64,000 nucleotides of DNA, from NCBI RefSeq assembly GCF_023617245.1, contig NZ_CP067396.1, positions 1,736,001 through 1,800,000 of the forward strand, written 5' to 3'. Below the pieces are notes generated by a model. The model worked only from the letters and a program-made list of their open reading frames with translations, did not search any database and was not told the DNA's origin. This DNA comes from Lysobacter enzymogenes. GTDB taxonomy: Bacteria; Pseudomonadota; Gammaproteobacteria; Xanthomonadales; Xanthomonadaceae. A program made the translations under genes and the position numbers. Positions 19,601 through 33,706 of this stretch are shown here, piece by piece. Positions within the stretch are counted from its first letter, which is position 1; the number at the start of each line of letters is the position of its first letter.

Positions 19601-22600
19601 GCAGTGCCGATCGTCAGTACGGGGCGGGCGTCGTCGAGGATGTCGCGCAGGCGTTCGGCGGGCTGCTCCAGATCCAGCGGCAGGTAAGCGGCGCCGGCCT
19701 TGAGCACGGCCAGCACCGCGACGATCAGGTCGGGCGTGCGCAGCAGCGCCAGCGCGACCCGGTCCTCGGCGCCGACGCTGCGGGCGATCAGCACGTGCGC
19801 CAGCCGGTTGGCGCGGGCGTCGAGTTCGGCGAAGTCCAGGGTCTGGCCGTTGCAGGCCAGTGCCACCTCGCGCGGCGCGGCCGCCGCGGCTTGCGCGAAC
19901 GCATCGTGCAGGCCGCCGGGCGGCGGCGCCTGCAGCGGCGCGATGCCGGTCTGCAGCAGGCGCGCGCGTTCGCCTTCGTCGAGCAGGTCTACGCGGCCGA
20001 GCGGCCGGTCGAGGTCGCCGGCGAGGACTTCGAGCAGGCGCGTGTAGCGACGGATCTGGCCGTCGAGGTCGGCGCGCGAGAACACGTCGGGGCGGTAGCT
20101 GAAGTCCAGGCGCAGGCGTTCGCCCGGCAGCAGCGACAGGCTGAGCGGGTAGTGCGACAGGTCGCCGCCGTGGCCCGGCGCCATGCCGATGCGCAGTTCG
20201 CTGTCGGCTTCCAGCGCGCGGCGGTCGTTCGGGTCGAGCGGATAGTTCTCGTAGACCATCAGGGTGTCGAACAGCGTGGCGTGCTCGCTGTCGCGCAGGA
20301 TCTGCGGAAGGTCCAGGAACTGCTCGTTGAGCAGGCGCGCCTGGCGCGACTGCAGGTCGCCCAGCCAGGCCGCGAGCGTCTGCTCCGGGCGGATGCGCAG
20401 GCGCAGCGGCAAGGTGTTGATCAGCAGGCCGACCATGCGCTCCACGCCGGCCACTTCCGGCGGGCGGCCGGACACGGTGATGCCGAACACGACGTCGTCG
20501 CGCCCGGTGGTCTGCGCCAGCAGCAAGCCCCAGGCCGCCTGCAGCAGGGTGTTGAGGGTCAGGCCGTGGCGGCGCGCCTGTGCGTTGAGCGACTGGGTCA
20601 GCTCGCGCGAGAACAGGTGCTGGTGGGTCAGCGGCATGCTCGGCTCGGCCGAGGCTTCCGGCGCCAGCAGGGTGGGCTCGTCGAGGCCGGCGAGTTCCTC
20701 GCGCCAGGCCGCGCGCGCGGCCTCGCGATCCTGCGCGTCGATCCAGGCCAGGTAGTCGCGATACGCGGGCGCCGGCGGCAAGCCGGCGTCGCTGCCGCGC
20801 GCGTGGTACAGCGCCAGCAGTTCGCGCAGCACGATCGGCATCGACCAGCCGTCGAGCAGGATGTGGTGGCTGGTGAACACCAGGTAGTGCAGGTCCGGCG
20901 CGGTGCGCACCAGGGTGAAGCGCAGCTGCGGCGCCTGCGAGGGTTCGAAGCGTTGCTGCTTGTCCAGCAGCAACAGCGCCTGCAGTCCGTCCTCGTCGCT
21001 GTCGACGAAACGCCACGGCGCCTGGACCACGCGGGCGATGGCCTGCACGGTGCCGGAGCGGCCGTCGTGGATGAAGGCCGCGCGCAGGTTGGCGTGGCGT
21101 TCGAGCAGGCGGTCGGCGGCGGTCCGCATCGCCGCCGCGTCCAGCCGGCCTTCGAAGCGGAACACCTGCTGCACCAGATAGGCATCCGGCGCGCCGTCGT
21201 CGTAGAGCGCGTGGAACAGCAGGCCGTGCTGCAGCGGCGACAGCGGCAGGATGTCGGCCAGCGGCGGCTGGATCGCCTCGATCGCTTCGATGCGCTGCTG
21301 GTCGAGCGCGATCAGCGGCAGGTCCGAGGGCGTGAACAGCATCCGCTCGTCGTGGCTGGCGTCGTGCGCGATCCGCCGCAGCAGGCCGAACCAAAGCTGG
21401 GCGAGTTCGCCGATGGCGCGCTCGTCGAACAGCTCGCCGGCCCAGCTCCAGTTGGCGCACAGCACCGAACCGTCGCGGCGGTCCTCGGTGGTGGCGTTGA
21501 GCGACAGCGCATGCACCAGCGGCGCGTCTTCGCCCGCGCTGGGAACCGCCGCCTCGGCCTGGGCCCAGTCCGAAGCGCCGTGGCCTTGCTCGGCGATGGC
21601 GAAGCGGCCCAGGTAGTTGAAGCCGATCTGCGCGGCGGCGTGGCCGCCGAGCGCGGCGCGGCCGTGTTCGCCGTGGTAGCGCAGCAAGCCGTAGCCGATG
21701 CCGTTGTCGGGCAGGGCGCGCAATTGCTCCTTGACCGACTTCAGCGCGGCGTCCAGTGCGGCGCCGCCGTGCGCGGCCGCGGTTTGGTCGATGCCGGCGA
21801 GCGACAGCTGCACCGGAAACTGGCTGGTGAACCAGCCGACGGTGCGGCTGATGTCGATGCTCTCGGCCGCGGCGCTGCCGGTCAGGGCTTCGCGGCCGTG
21901 GCCTTCCAGGTCGAAGCGCACGCGCTCGACATCGCCCAGGCCTTGCCGACGGCGCCACTGCGCCAGCGCCAGCGCGAACGCCGACAGCAGCACGTCGTTG
22001 ATGCGGCCGCGCACGCGCTCCGGCGCGCGGGTCAGCAACACCCGGGTGACGTCCGGTTCCAGCCGCAGCGACAGATGGCGCTGGGTCGCCAGCGTGTCGC
22101 GCGCGCTGTCGAGCGGGCGTGGGGTCAGCGACGGATCTTCGCCTTCGACCATCGCCTGCCAGAACGGCAGTTCGGCGGCGCGCGCGGCGGCGGCCGCGGG
22201 CAGGGCCAGGGCCCAGTGGCGGAACGAGGTGGGCACGGGCGCGAGCTCCGGCGCGAGGCCGGCGGCGCGCGCCTCCCACGCGGCCTGCAAGTCCGGCACC
22301 AGGATGCGCCAGGACACGCCGTCCACCACCAAGTGATGCAGCACCAGGAACAGGCGCGAATCGGCGCCGTCGTCGAACCACACCGCCTGCAGCATGCGCC
22401 CGTCGTCCGGCGACAGCCGCAGCTGCGCGGCGAGCATGCGCTCGTGCATCAGGCGCTCGCGCGCCTGCGCCGACAGGCCGTGCAGCGGCACCGCGTCCAG
22501 GCAGTCCGCCGCGCGCACGCTGCCGGCTTCGCCGATCTCGGGCGAGCCGTCGCGCAGGCGCATGCGCAGGGCATGGTGGTGTTCGATCAGGTCCTGCAGC

Positions 22601-25600
22601 GCGGCCCGTAACGGCTCGTGCCGCAGCCGCGGCACTTGCAGCAGCATGGTCTGGGCGAAGTGCCGGTGAGAGCCTTCGCGCTCCAGCAGCCATTGCATGA
22701 TCGGGGTGGCCGGCAGCGCGCCGGTCGGCGACTGCTGCGGCAGCGCATCGGCGGCCTCGCTGGTGCCGGCGACGCGCGCCAGCGCCTGCACGCTGGGGTG
22801 CTGGAACACGTCGCGCGCGCTGAAGCGCAGGCCGAGCTGGCGGGCGCGTCCGACCAACTGGATCGAGCTGATGCTGTCGCCGCCGAGAGCGAAGAAACTG
22901 TCGTCGATGCCGACCCGGTCCAGACTCAGCACGCCGGCGAACAAGTCGCACAGCGACTGTTCCAGCGCGGTGCGCGGCAGGCGCAGCTCGCGGCCGGCCT
23001 CCGGTGCGGGCAGGGCCTGGCGGTCGAGCTTGCCGTTGGGCGTGAGCGGCAACGCGTCCAGCGCGACATAGGCGGCCGGCACCATGTGTTCGGGCAGGTT
23101 CGCGGCCAGGCCGCGGCGCAGCGTTTCGGCGTCGAGCGCATCGGCGTCGGCGACCAGATACGCTACCAATTGGCGCTGGCCGGGACGGTCTTCGCGTACC
23201 GCGACCGCGTTGTGCGGGTAACCGGCCGCGGCGATGGCCGCCTCGATCTCGCCGAGCTCGATGCGGAAGCCGCGCAGCTTGACCTGGCCGTCGTCGCGGC
23301 CGAGGTATTCGAGCTGGCCGTCGTCGCGCCAGCGCGCCAGATCGCCGCTGCGGTACATGCGTTCGCCCGCGGCGAACGGATCGGCGACGAAGCGCTCGGC
23401 GCTGAGCGCGGCGCGGCCGAGGTAGCCGCGCGCCAGGCCGGCGCCGGCGATGTACAGCTCGCCGGCCACGCCGACCGGCTGCGGTTGCAGTTGCGGGCTC
23501 AGCACGTACAGGCGGGTGTTGGCGATCGGCGCGCCGATGCAGGCCAATTCGGCGGCGCTGTCGTCGGCGCCGGCCCGCGCCGGCAGCCGCGCCACGCTCG
23601 ACCACACGCTGGCCTCGGTCGGGCCGTATTCGTTGTACAACGCGCAATCGGCCGAGGCCTGCGCGCGGTGCCGTTGCAACAGCGCGGGCGCGATGGATTC
23701 GCCGCCGAGCACCACGCGGGTCAGCGTCGACAAGCGGTCTGGCGCCTGCTCCAACACCGCGCGATACAGCGCCGGGCCGCTGAGCCAGGCCTGCACGTGG
23801 TGCCGTGCGACGAGCTCGGCCAGCGCCGCGGGTTCGCGTTCCTGGCCCGGCGCCGGCAGCACCAGGGTGCCGCCGCTGCTCAGCGCATGCAGGATCGTGC
23901 CGAGCGAGGCGTCGAACGCTACCGACGGCAGCAGCAGCGCGGTTTCGGCGGCGTCGCCGTCGGCGGACGCGTAGTAGTCCAAGCGCGCCGCGTTGGAATG
24001 CACGATCTGGCGATGGCTCACCACCACGCCCTTGGGCTTGCCGGTGGAGCCGGAGGTGTAGATGACGTAGGCCGGGTGGTCCGGCTTCAGTTCCGGCCGC
24101 AGTTCCGGCCGCGGCGCGCCGTCGCCGGCCGCGCGCTCAATGGCCGCGCGCTCAATGGCCGAGCGCTCGATAGCGGCGCGCACCGCGTCGTCGTCGAGCA
24201 GCAGCGCGTCGGCGGGCGCGGCCCGCATCGCGTCGCGGCGGGTGATCACGATCGCCGGAGCGGCGTCGTCGAGCATGTAGGCCAGGCGTTCGGCCGGATA
24301 GTCTACGTCCAGCGGCAGGTACGCCGCGCCGGCCTTGAGCACGGCGAGCAGGGCGACGATCAGTTCGCTCGAACGCGGCAGCGCGACCGCGACGCGATCC
24401 TCGGCGCGGATGCCGCGCGCGCGCAGCACCGCGGCGAGCCGCTGCGCGCGCTCGTGCAATTGCGCATAGCTCAGGCGTTCCTCGCCGAAGACCAACGCGG
24501 TCGCGTCGGGGCTGCGCGCGGCCTGCCGTTCCAGCACCGTCGCCAGGTCGGGCTCGGCGACCGGCAGGGCGCGCTGGTTCCAGTCGCGCAGCAGGCGCTG
24601 GCGCTCGGGCGCGGGCAGCACGTCGAGCTGCGCCAACGGTCGCTGCGGCTGGTCGGCGAACGCCTCCAGGATGCGGGTGTAGCTGTCGGCCAAACGCTGG
24701 ACCTGCGCCGGCGCGTAGACGTCGCTGCGGTAGCTGAAGCCCAGGCGGATGCGCTCGCCGGGCACCGCCGACAAGCCCAGCGGATAATGCGAGGTGTCGC
24801 CGCCGTGGTGGCTGTGGAAGCCGACGCTGAGCTGTTGCGACTGGCTCTGCAGGCCGGCTTCGTCGATGGGGTAGCTCTCGTACACCATCAAGGTGTCGAA
24901 CAATTCGCCCAGGCCGGCCACGCGCTGGATCTCGCTGAGGCCCAGGTGGCTGTGTTCGAGCAGCGCCGATTGTTGCTGTTGCAGGCGCCGCAGCAGGTCG
25001 CGCAAGGGTTCGGCGGCCCGCAGGCGCAGGCGCAGCGGCAGGGTGTTGATCAACAGGCCGACCGTCTGCTCGCTGCCGGCCAGCTCGGCCGGACGGTCGG
25101 CGAAGGTGATGCCGAACACCACGTCGTCGCGGCGCAGCAGGCGCGCGAGCAGGATTCCCCAGGCCGCCTGGATCACGGTGTTGAGGGTCACGCCGGATTG
25201 CCGCGCCTGTTCGACCAGACGCGCGCTGAGGTCTTGCGGCAGATGGAAACGCAGCAGCTCGGGCGTGCTCGCGACGGTGTTCGCCGGAGCGATCCGGCTC
25301 GGCTCTTCCAGCCCGGACAGCGCCTCGCGCCAGGCCGCCAGCGCGGCCGGCTTGTCGCGGCCCGCCAGCCAGCCCAGGTAGTCGCGATACGGCGTGACCC
25401 GCGGCAGTGCGGCGTGTTCGCCTTGCGCATACAGCGCCAGCAGCTCCTGGATCAGGATCGGCGTGGACCAGCCGTCGAGCAGGATGTGGTGGCTGGTGAA
25501 CACCAGATAGTGCCGGTCCGGCGCGGTGCGCGCCAGGATGAAGCGCAGCAGCGGCGCTTGCGCCAGGTCGAAGCGTTGCCGCTGGTCTTCGCGCAACACT

Positions 25601-28600
25601 TCGGCGAAGCCGGCTTCGTCCGTGTCCACCTCGCGCCACGGCGCGTCGAGCGTGCGCGCGATCGCCTGCACGGCTTCGCCCAGGCCCTCGTGGACGAAGG
25701 CGGCGCGCAGGTTGGCGTGGCGTTGCAACAGCCGGTTCGCGGCCTTGCGCAGCGCGTCGCCGCGCAGCGGGCCGTCGAAGCGCAGCACCACCTGCATCAT
25801 GTAGTTGTCGTGGGCCTGTTCGTCGTACAGGGCATGGAACAGGAAACCGTGTTGCAGCGGCGACAGCGGCAGGATGTCGGCCAGCGCCGGCTGCGCGGCT
25901 TCGATGGCCTCGATCTGGGCCTGGTCGAGCGCGACCAGCGGCAGATCGGACGCGGTGAATCCGTCGCGCTGCGCGCGCGAGGCGTAGGCGGCGATGGCGC
26001 GCAGGGCGGTGTGCCAGTCTTCGGCCAGTTCGCGCACCTCGTCCTCGCCGAGCACGTCGCCGGCCCAGCTCCAGGTCGCGTTCAACACCGGCCCGGCGGC
26101 GCCGTCCAGGGTGATCGCGTTGAGTTCGAGCGCGTGCGCCAGCGGCCGCTCGGGATGATCGCCGGCCTGCACCGCGACGCGGTCGGTGGCGCCCCAATCC
26201 TCGCCCGCGTCGCCGGCGCCGAAACGACCGAGGTAGTTGAACGCGATCTGCGGTTGCGCCCGGTCGGCCAGGGCCTGCCGCCCGGCTTGGTGCAGATAGC
26301 GCAGCAGACCGTAGCCGATGCCGTGGTCGGGCAGCCGGCGCAATTGTTCCTTGACCTGCTTGAGGCAGCGCGCGAGCACGCGCTCATCGTCCAGCGCGGC
26401 GCGCGCGTCGGCCGCGTCCAGCGCCAGTTGCACCGGGAACAGGCTGGTGAACCAGCCCAGGGTGTGCGACAGCTCGGCGCCGGCGACGATTTCTTCGCGG
26501 CCGTGGCCTTCCAGCCCGAAACGCACGGTGTCCGGATCGTCCAGCCCGCGCCGCGCGCGCCAGCCGCGCAGCGCCAGGGCGAAGCCGGTCAGCAGCACGT
26601 CGTTGATGCGGCCGTGGACGGCTTCGGGCGCGCGGGTGAGCAGGGTGCGGGTGACTTCGCTGTCCAGGCTCAGGCTGAGGCTGCGCCGCGTGGCGATGGT
26701 GTCGCGCGAGGGATCCAGCGCGCGCGCGCCGATCGCGGGATCGGGGCCGGCGAGCATCGATTGCCACAGCGGCAATTCGTGCGCGCGTTGCGCGGCGGCC
26801 TGCGGCAATCGCAGCGCCCAGTGGCGCAGCGGCGTCGCCACCGCGGGCAGGACGACGGCGCGGCCGGCGGCGATGGCGTCGGCGGCGTCCTTGAGGTCCT
26901 GCAACAGGATGCGCCAGGAAATGCCGTCGATGGCCAGATGGTGGATCTGCAGCAACAGCAGCGGCTGGCCCGCGTGTTCGAACCACAGCGCTTGCAGCAT
27001 GCGGCCGTCGCGCGGGTCCAGCGCGGCGGCGCTGGCGGTGGCGCGCTCGTGCATGCGCGCTTCGAACGCCGGCCGGTCCGCCGATTCGGGCCAGTCGCCG
27101 GTCTCGATGCGCTGCAGGCAATCGCTCGCGCGCACCGCGCCGGCGGCGCGCACGTCCCAGCGGCGTTCCGGCGTCAGCCGCAGGCGCAAGGCGTCGTGGT
27201 GGTCGAGCACCGCCTGCAAGGCCGCCAGCAGCTGCGCTTCGGGCAACGCCGGTATCTGCAGCAGCACCGACTGATGGTATTGCTGCAGCGGGCCGTCCTG
27301 TTCCAGGAACCAGTGCATGATCGGCGTGGCCGGCAACTCGCCGACCGCCGCCTCCAGCGCGGTCTTGGCGGCATCGGCCAGCGGCCGGATGACCTGGGCC
27401 AGCGCCTCCGGGCTCTGGTGTTCGAACACGGTGCGCACGCTGGCCGACCAGCCGGCGCGGCGCAGGCGGCCGACCAACTGGGTCGAGCCGATGCTGTCGC
27501 CGCCGAGGGCGAAGAAGTTGTCGTCGATGCCCACCTGCGGCAAGTGCAGGATCTCGGCGAACAGTTCGCACAGCAGCGTTTCGGCGGCATCGCGCGGCGC
27601 GCGCTCGCTGGCGCTGCGCAGTTGCGGCGCCGGCAGCGCCTTGCGGTCGAGCTTGCCGTTGCCGGTCAGCGGCAGCGCGTCGAGGGCGACGAAAGCGGCC
27701 GGGATCATGTAGTCGGGCAGGCGTTGGGCCAGCTGCGCGCGCAGCGCCACCGCATCGAGGTCGTCGGTCGCGAGATAGGCGACCAGTTGCTTGTGCCCGG
27801 CATGGTCCTCGCGCGCGATCACCGCGTTGTGGGCGAAACCGGCCTGCGCCAGCGCCGCCTCGATTTCGCCGAGTTCGATGCGGTAGCCGCGGATCTTGAC
27901 CTGGTGGTCGATGCGGCCCAGGCAGTCCAAGCGGCCGTCTTCGCGCCAGCGCGCGAGGTCGCCGGTGCGGTACATGCGCTCGCCGGCGGCGAACGGATCG
28001 GCGACGAAACGCTCGGCGCTGAGGCCGGGGCGGTTCAGATAGCCGCGCGCGAGGCCGGCGCCGGCGATGTACAGCTCGCCGGCCACGCCGCAGGGTTGCG
28101 GCCGCAGTTTTTCGTCGAGCACGTACAGCCGCGCGTTCCAGATCGGCGTGCCGATCGATACGGCGGAAGCCTCGCGCATGTCGGCGTCGACCTCGTAGGT
28201 GCTGCAGCCGACGGTGGCCTCGGTCGGGCCGTATTCGTTGATCAGGCGCACGTCCGGATAACGCTGCTGCCAGAACGCGAGGTCGGCCGGCACCAGCGCT
28301 TCGCCGCCGAGCAGCAGGGTGCGCGCCGGCGCCGGAGCGCCGGGTTCCAGGGTGGCGTTGAGCAGTTTCAGGTGCGCCGGGGTGAGCTTGAGCAGTTCAT
28401 AGCCGCCGGCCGGTTGCGCGGCCAGCAGGCGCGAGAAGTCCTGGTCGGTCTCGACCAGGGTCAGCGGCTGGCCCGCCAGCAGCGGGCCGAACAGCACGGT
28501 GACGCTGCCGTCGAACGCGGCCGACAGGGTGGTGGCCGAACCGTTGCCGCCGGCCGCATCGTTGGCGGCGAAGTACGCGTGCCGGCTCCACGCGAAGTAA

Positions 28601-31600
28601 TGCGCGGCCGAACGGTGCGAGACCGTCACGCCCTTGGGCTTACCGGTCGAGCCGGAGGTGTAGATCACATAGGCCGGGTGCAGCGGCTTCAGCGGCCGCA
28701 GACGGTCGGCGTCGGTGGGATTGGCGGCGCTGCTGCGCGCCAGGCGCTGTTGCAGCGCGGGTTCGTCGAGCAGGCACAGCGGCGCGTGGGTGGGGAGCAG
28801 AGCGGCGAAGGCCGCGCGCGTGAGCACGCGGACCGGTTTGGCGTCGTGGAGCATCGCCGCCAACCGTTCGCCCGGATTGCCCAGGTCCAGCGGCAGATAC
28901 GCCGCGCCGGCCTTGAGCGTGGCGAGCAGGGCGACCAGCAGGTCCGGCGACGGCGGCAGCGCGATCGCCACCACGCTCTCCGGGCCCGCGCCTTCGGCGA
29001 TCAGCACGTTGGCCAGGCGGTTGGCGCGTTGATTGAGCGCATCGAAGTCCAGATGCCGCGCGTCGCCGGCCTCGTCGCGATAGATCGCCGCCGGCGCCGA
29101 CGGCGTGCGCGCCGCCTGGGCCTCGAACAGGCTCGGCAACGGCGCTTCGACGACCGTCTGTGCGGTCGCGTTCCAGTCGTACAGCAGGCGCTGCCGCTCG
29201 GTCGGCTCCATCAGCTCGATCGCGCCGATGGCGCGCTCGGCGTCCTCGGCCACCGCGCACAGCAGGCGCTCGAAACGCCGCCACAGCGTGCGCACGCTGG
29301 CTTCGTCGAACAGGTCGGTGGCGTACTCGATCGCGCCCTGCAGGCCGTCGGGCGCGCCGTCGGCGGCGGTGCGCTCGGAGAACGCGAAGTTGAGGTCGAA
29401 CTTGACCACGTCCGTTTCCAGCGGATGCGCCTCGCACTGCAGCCCGGGCAGGCGCAGCTCGCCGACGCTCATGTTCTGCAGCACCACCATCACCTGGAAC
29501 AGCGGGTGGTACGACAGCGAACGGGTCGGATTGAGGGTTTCGACCAGTTGCTCGAACGGCAGGTCCTGGTGTTCGTAGGCGGCCAGGTCGGTGTCGCGCA
29601 CGCGCGCGAGCAGGGCGGCGAAGCTGGGATCGCCGGCGGTGTCCACGCGCAACACCAGGGTGTTGAGGAACAGGCCGACCAGGTTCTCCAATGCGGCATC
29701 GGTGCGGCCGGCGACCGGCGCGCCGAGCGGGATGTCGGTGCCCGAGCCCATCCGCGTCAGCAGCGCGGCGACCGCCGCCTGCAAGGTCATGAACAAGGTC
29801 GCGCCGTGGCGTTGCGACAGCGCCAGCAGGCGGCGGTGCAGCCCGGCGTCGAACTCGAAATGGGCGGTCCGGCCGCGGTAGCTCGCGGTGCCGGGGCGCG
29901 GCCGGTCGGCCGGCAGCGACAATTGTTCGGGCAGGTCGGCGAGCCGCTGCTTCCAGTAATCGATTTGCTGGCGCAGCAGACTGTCGCTGTCGTCCTCGCC
30001 GCCCATCAGTTGCCGCTGCCACAGGGTGTAGTCGGCGTACTGCACCGGCAGCGGCGCCCAATCCGGCGCCGCGCCGGTCAGGCGCGCGGCATAGGCCTGC
30101 GACAGGTCGCGCGCCAGCGGCGCCATCGAAGCGCCGTCGCCGGCGATGTGGTGCAGCAACAGCAGCAGCACGTGGTCTTCGGCGCCGACCCGGAACAGGG
30201 TCGGACGCAGCGGCAATTCGCAGCTCAGGTCGAAGGCGTAGGTCGCCGCCTCGCGCAGATCGGCGTCGAGGGCGGCTTCGGCGGTGTCGACGGTCGCCAG
30301 CGATACGAACGCCGCGGCGTCGTCGAGACGGTCGTGCGCGCCGGGCGCGGCCAGGATGTGCTGGCGCGGCGCGTCGCCGTCGGGAAACAGCGTGCGCAGG
30401 CTTTCGTGGCGCGCCAGCAGGTCGTTGAGCGCGGCCTGCAGGGCGTCGGGATCGAGCGGGCCGCGCAGGCGCAGGGCCAGCGGGATGTTGTAGGTGGCGC
30501 TGGGCCCTTCGAGTTGGTGCAGGAACCACAGCCGGTACTGCGCGAACGACAGCGGCAGCAGTTGCGGGCGCGGCTGCGCCGCCAGCGCCGGCCGGCGCGC
30601 GCGGTTGCGGTCCAGCTGCGGCGCCAGCGCGGCCACGCTGCGGTGTTCGAACAACGCGCGGATCGGCAGCTCCAGCTGCAGGCGCGCGCGGATCAGGCCG
30701 ATCAGGCGGATCGCCAGCAGCGAATGTCCGCCCAGGTCGAAGAAGCTGTCGTCGATGCCGACGCGCTCCACGCCCAGCACTTCGGCGTACAGCGCGCACA
30801 GGATGCGCTCGCGTTCGTCGCGCGGCTCGCGCAGGCTGGCCGGTGCGTAGTCCGGCGCCGGCAGCGCCTTGCGGTCGAGTTTGCCGTTGGGCAGTTGCGG
30901 CAGCGCCGGCAGCGCCACCAGCGCCGCGGGCAGCATGTAGTCGGGCAGGCGCGCGGCCAGCTGCGCGCGCAGCGCGTCGGCGTCGAACCCGGCTTCGGCG
31001 TCGGCGGCCACGTAGGCGACGATCTGGCGCTGGCCAGGACGGTCCTCGCGCACGATCGCGGCGTTGCGCGGGTAGCCGGCGCGGGCCAGCTCGGCCTCGA
31101 TCTCGCCCAGCTCGATGCGCAGGCCGCGCACCTTGACCTGCTGATCGGCGCGGCCGCGGTGGACGATCACGCCGTCCTCGCGCCACTGCGCCAGGTCGCC
31201 GGAACGGTACATGCGCTGGCCGCGCGCGAACGGATCGGCGACGAAGCGCTCGGCGCTGAGCGCGGGGCGGCCGAGATAGCCGCGGGCGAGGCAGTCGCCG
31301 GCGATGTACAGCTCGCCCAGCGTTTCCGGTGGGACCGGACGCAGCGCGCTGTCGAGCACGTAGAAACGGGTGTTGGCGATCGGCCCGCCGATCGGGATCG
31401 GGCCGTGTTCGATCTCGCGGCACGGCCACGCGGCCACGCCGATCGAGGTTTCGGTGGGGCCGTAGGAGTGATGCAGCGGGCGCCCCAGGCGCTGGGCCAC
31501 GCGCCGGCGCAGGTCGGCCGACAGCGCTTCGCCGCCGCAGACGATGCGGCGCAGGCTGGCGCATTGCGCGGCGCTGGCCTCGGACACGAACACGTCCAGC

Positions 31601-33706
31601 ATCGAGGCGACGAAGTGCACCGTGGTGATGCGTTCGCGTTCGATCAGCTCGGCCAGGTAGCGCGGTTCGCGATGGCCGCCGGGACGCGCCAGCACCAGCC
31701 GCGCGCCGCGGGTCAGCGGCCAGAACAGTTCCCACACCGAGACGTCGAAGCTCGACGGTGTCTTCTGCAGCACCGCGTCGTCGGCCTGCAGGCCGTATTC
31801 GCGCTGCATCCATTCCAGGCGGTTGACCACGCCGCGGTGCGGGATCGCCGCGCCCTTGGGCTTGCCGGTCGAGCCGGAGGTGTAGATCACATAGGCCGGA
31901 TGCTCCGGCCGCAGCGGCGTGCGGCGCTCGTCGTCGCCGACGGCGTGCGCCGGCAGCGCGGCCACGCGCTCGCGCAGCGCGGCGTCGTCGAGCCGCCACA
32001 GCGGCGCGTCGGCCGGCAGGGCGCCGGCGGTGTCGGCGCGGGCGAGCACGCAGGCCGGCGCGGCATCGGCGAGCATGTCGGCCAGGCGCTCGGGCGGGTA
32101 GTCGGTGTCCAGCGGCAGATAGGCCGCGCCGCTCTTGAGCACCGCGCACAGCGCGACCGGCAGCTCCAGCGAACGCGGCAGCGCCACGCCGACGATGGAT
32201 TCCGGGCCGACGCCCTGGGCGATCAGCGCGCGCGCCAAGCGGTTGCTGCGCGCCTCCAGCTCGGCGTAGCTCAGGGTTTCGCCTTCGAAGCGCAGCGCGA
32301 CGGCGTCGGGCGTGCGCGCGGCCTGCGCCGACAGCAGCGCGGCCAAGTGGGTGTCCGCGCATTCGTGCGCGGTCGCGTTCCAGTCGTGCAGCACCTGCCG
32401 GGTTTCGTCGGCGTCGAGCAGGTCGATCCGGCCCAGCGGCTGCTGCGCGTCGGCGGCGAAGGCTTCGATCAGGCGCTGGTAGCGCCGGCCCAGGCGCAGC
32501 ACCCGCTCGCGTTCGAGCAGGTCGGGGCGGTAGCTGAGCTTGAGTTGATAGGGCTGGTTCGGCCGTCCCGGTATCAGCGCCAGGCCGACCGGATAGTGCG
32601 AAGTGTCGCCGCCGTGGTGGCTGTGCACGGCCACGCGCAGATCGTCCGGGCCGTCGCCGTCTTCGCCTACGGGGAAATTCTCGAAGATCACCAGGGTGTC
32701 GAACAGTTCGCCGTGGCCGGCGGTGCGCTGGATCTCGGCCAGCCCGAGGTGTTGATGGTCGAGCAGCGCCGACTGTTCGCGCTGCAGGCGTTGCAGCAGC
32801 GCGGCCACGGTTTCGTCGGGACGCCACTGCAGGCGCAGCGGCAAGGTGTTGATGAACAGTCCGACCATCTGCTCGACGCCGGCCAGTTCCGGCGGGCGGC
32901 CCGACACCGTGGTGCCGAAGGCGACGTCGCGGCGATGGGTCAGCCGGCCCAGCAGTACGCCCCAGGCGGCCTGGACGATGGTGTTGAGGGTGACGCCGAG
33001 CGTGCGCGCCTGGCGGATCAGGCGCTGCATCAGTTCGTCGGGCAGGTCGATGCGCAGCGTGTCGGGCACCGCCGGCGCGGTGCTGGTCGCGGCGATCCGG
33101 GTCGGCTCCTCGAAGCCGAGGAAGGCCTCGCGCCAGGCCTCGCGCGCGGCGCCGCGGTCGCGCCCGCCGAGCCAGCGCATGTAGTCGCGGTACGGCACCA
33201 CCCGCGGCAAGGCCTCGGTGTCGGCGCCGTTGCGGTACAGCGCGAACAGCTCCTGCAGCGCGATCGGCGTGGACCAGCCGTCGAGCAGGATGTGGTGGCT
33301 GTTGAAGATCAGGTAGTGGCGCTCGGCCGATTCGCGGATCAGCACGAAGCGCAGCAGCGGCGCGCGGGCCAGGTCGAAGCGTTGCTGGGCGTCCTCGGCG
33401 ATGGCCTGCGCCAGCGCCGCTTCGCGCTCGCGCGGCGGCAGCGCCGACAGGTCCAGCTCGCGCCACGGCGCGCGCACGTCGCGCTGGATCACCTGCACCG
33501 GTTCCTTGGTCTTGTCGTGCACGAACGCCGCGCGCAGGCTGGCGTGGCGGCGCAGCAAGGCGTCGGCGGCGGCGCGCAACGCGGCCGCGTCGAGCGCGCC
33601 GTCGAGGACGAAGGTCATCTGCACCACATAGCTGTCCTGCACCTTGTCGTCGTACAGGGCGTGGAACAGGAAGCCGTGCTGCAGCGGGGTCAGCGGCAGG
33701 ATGTCT

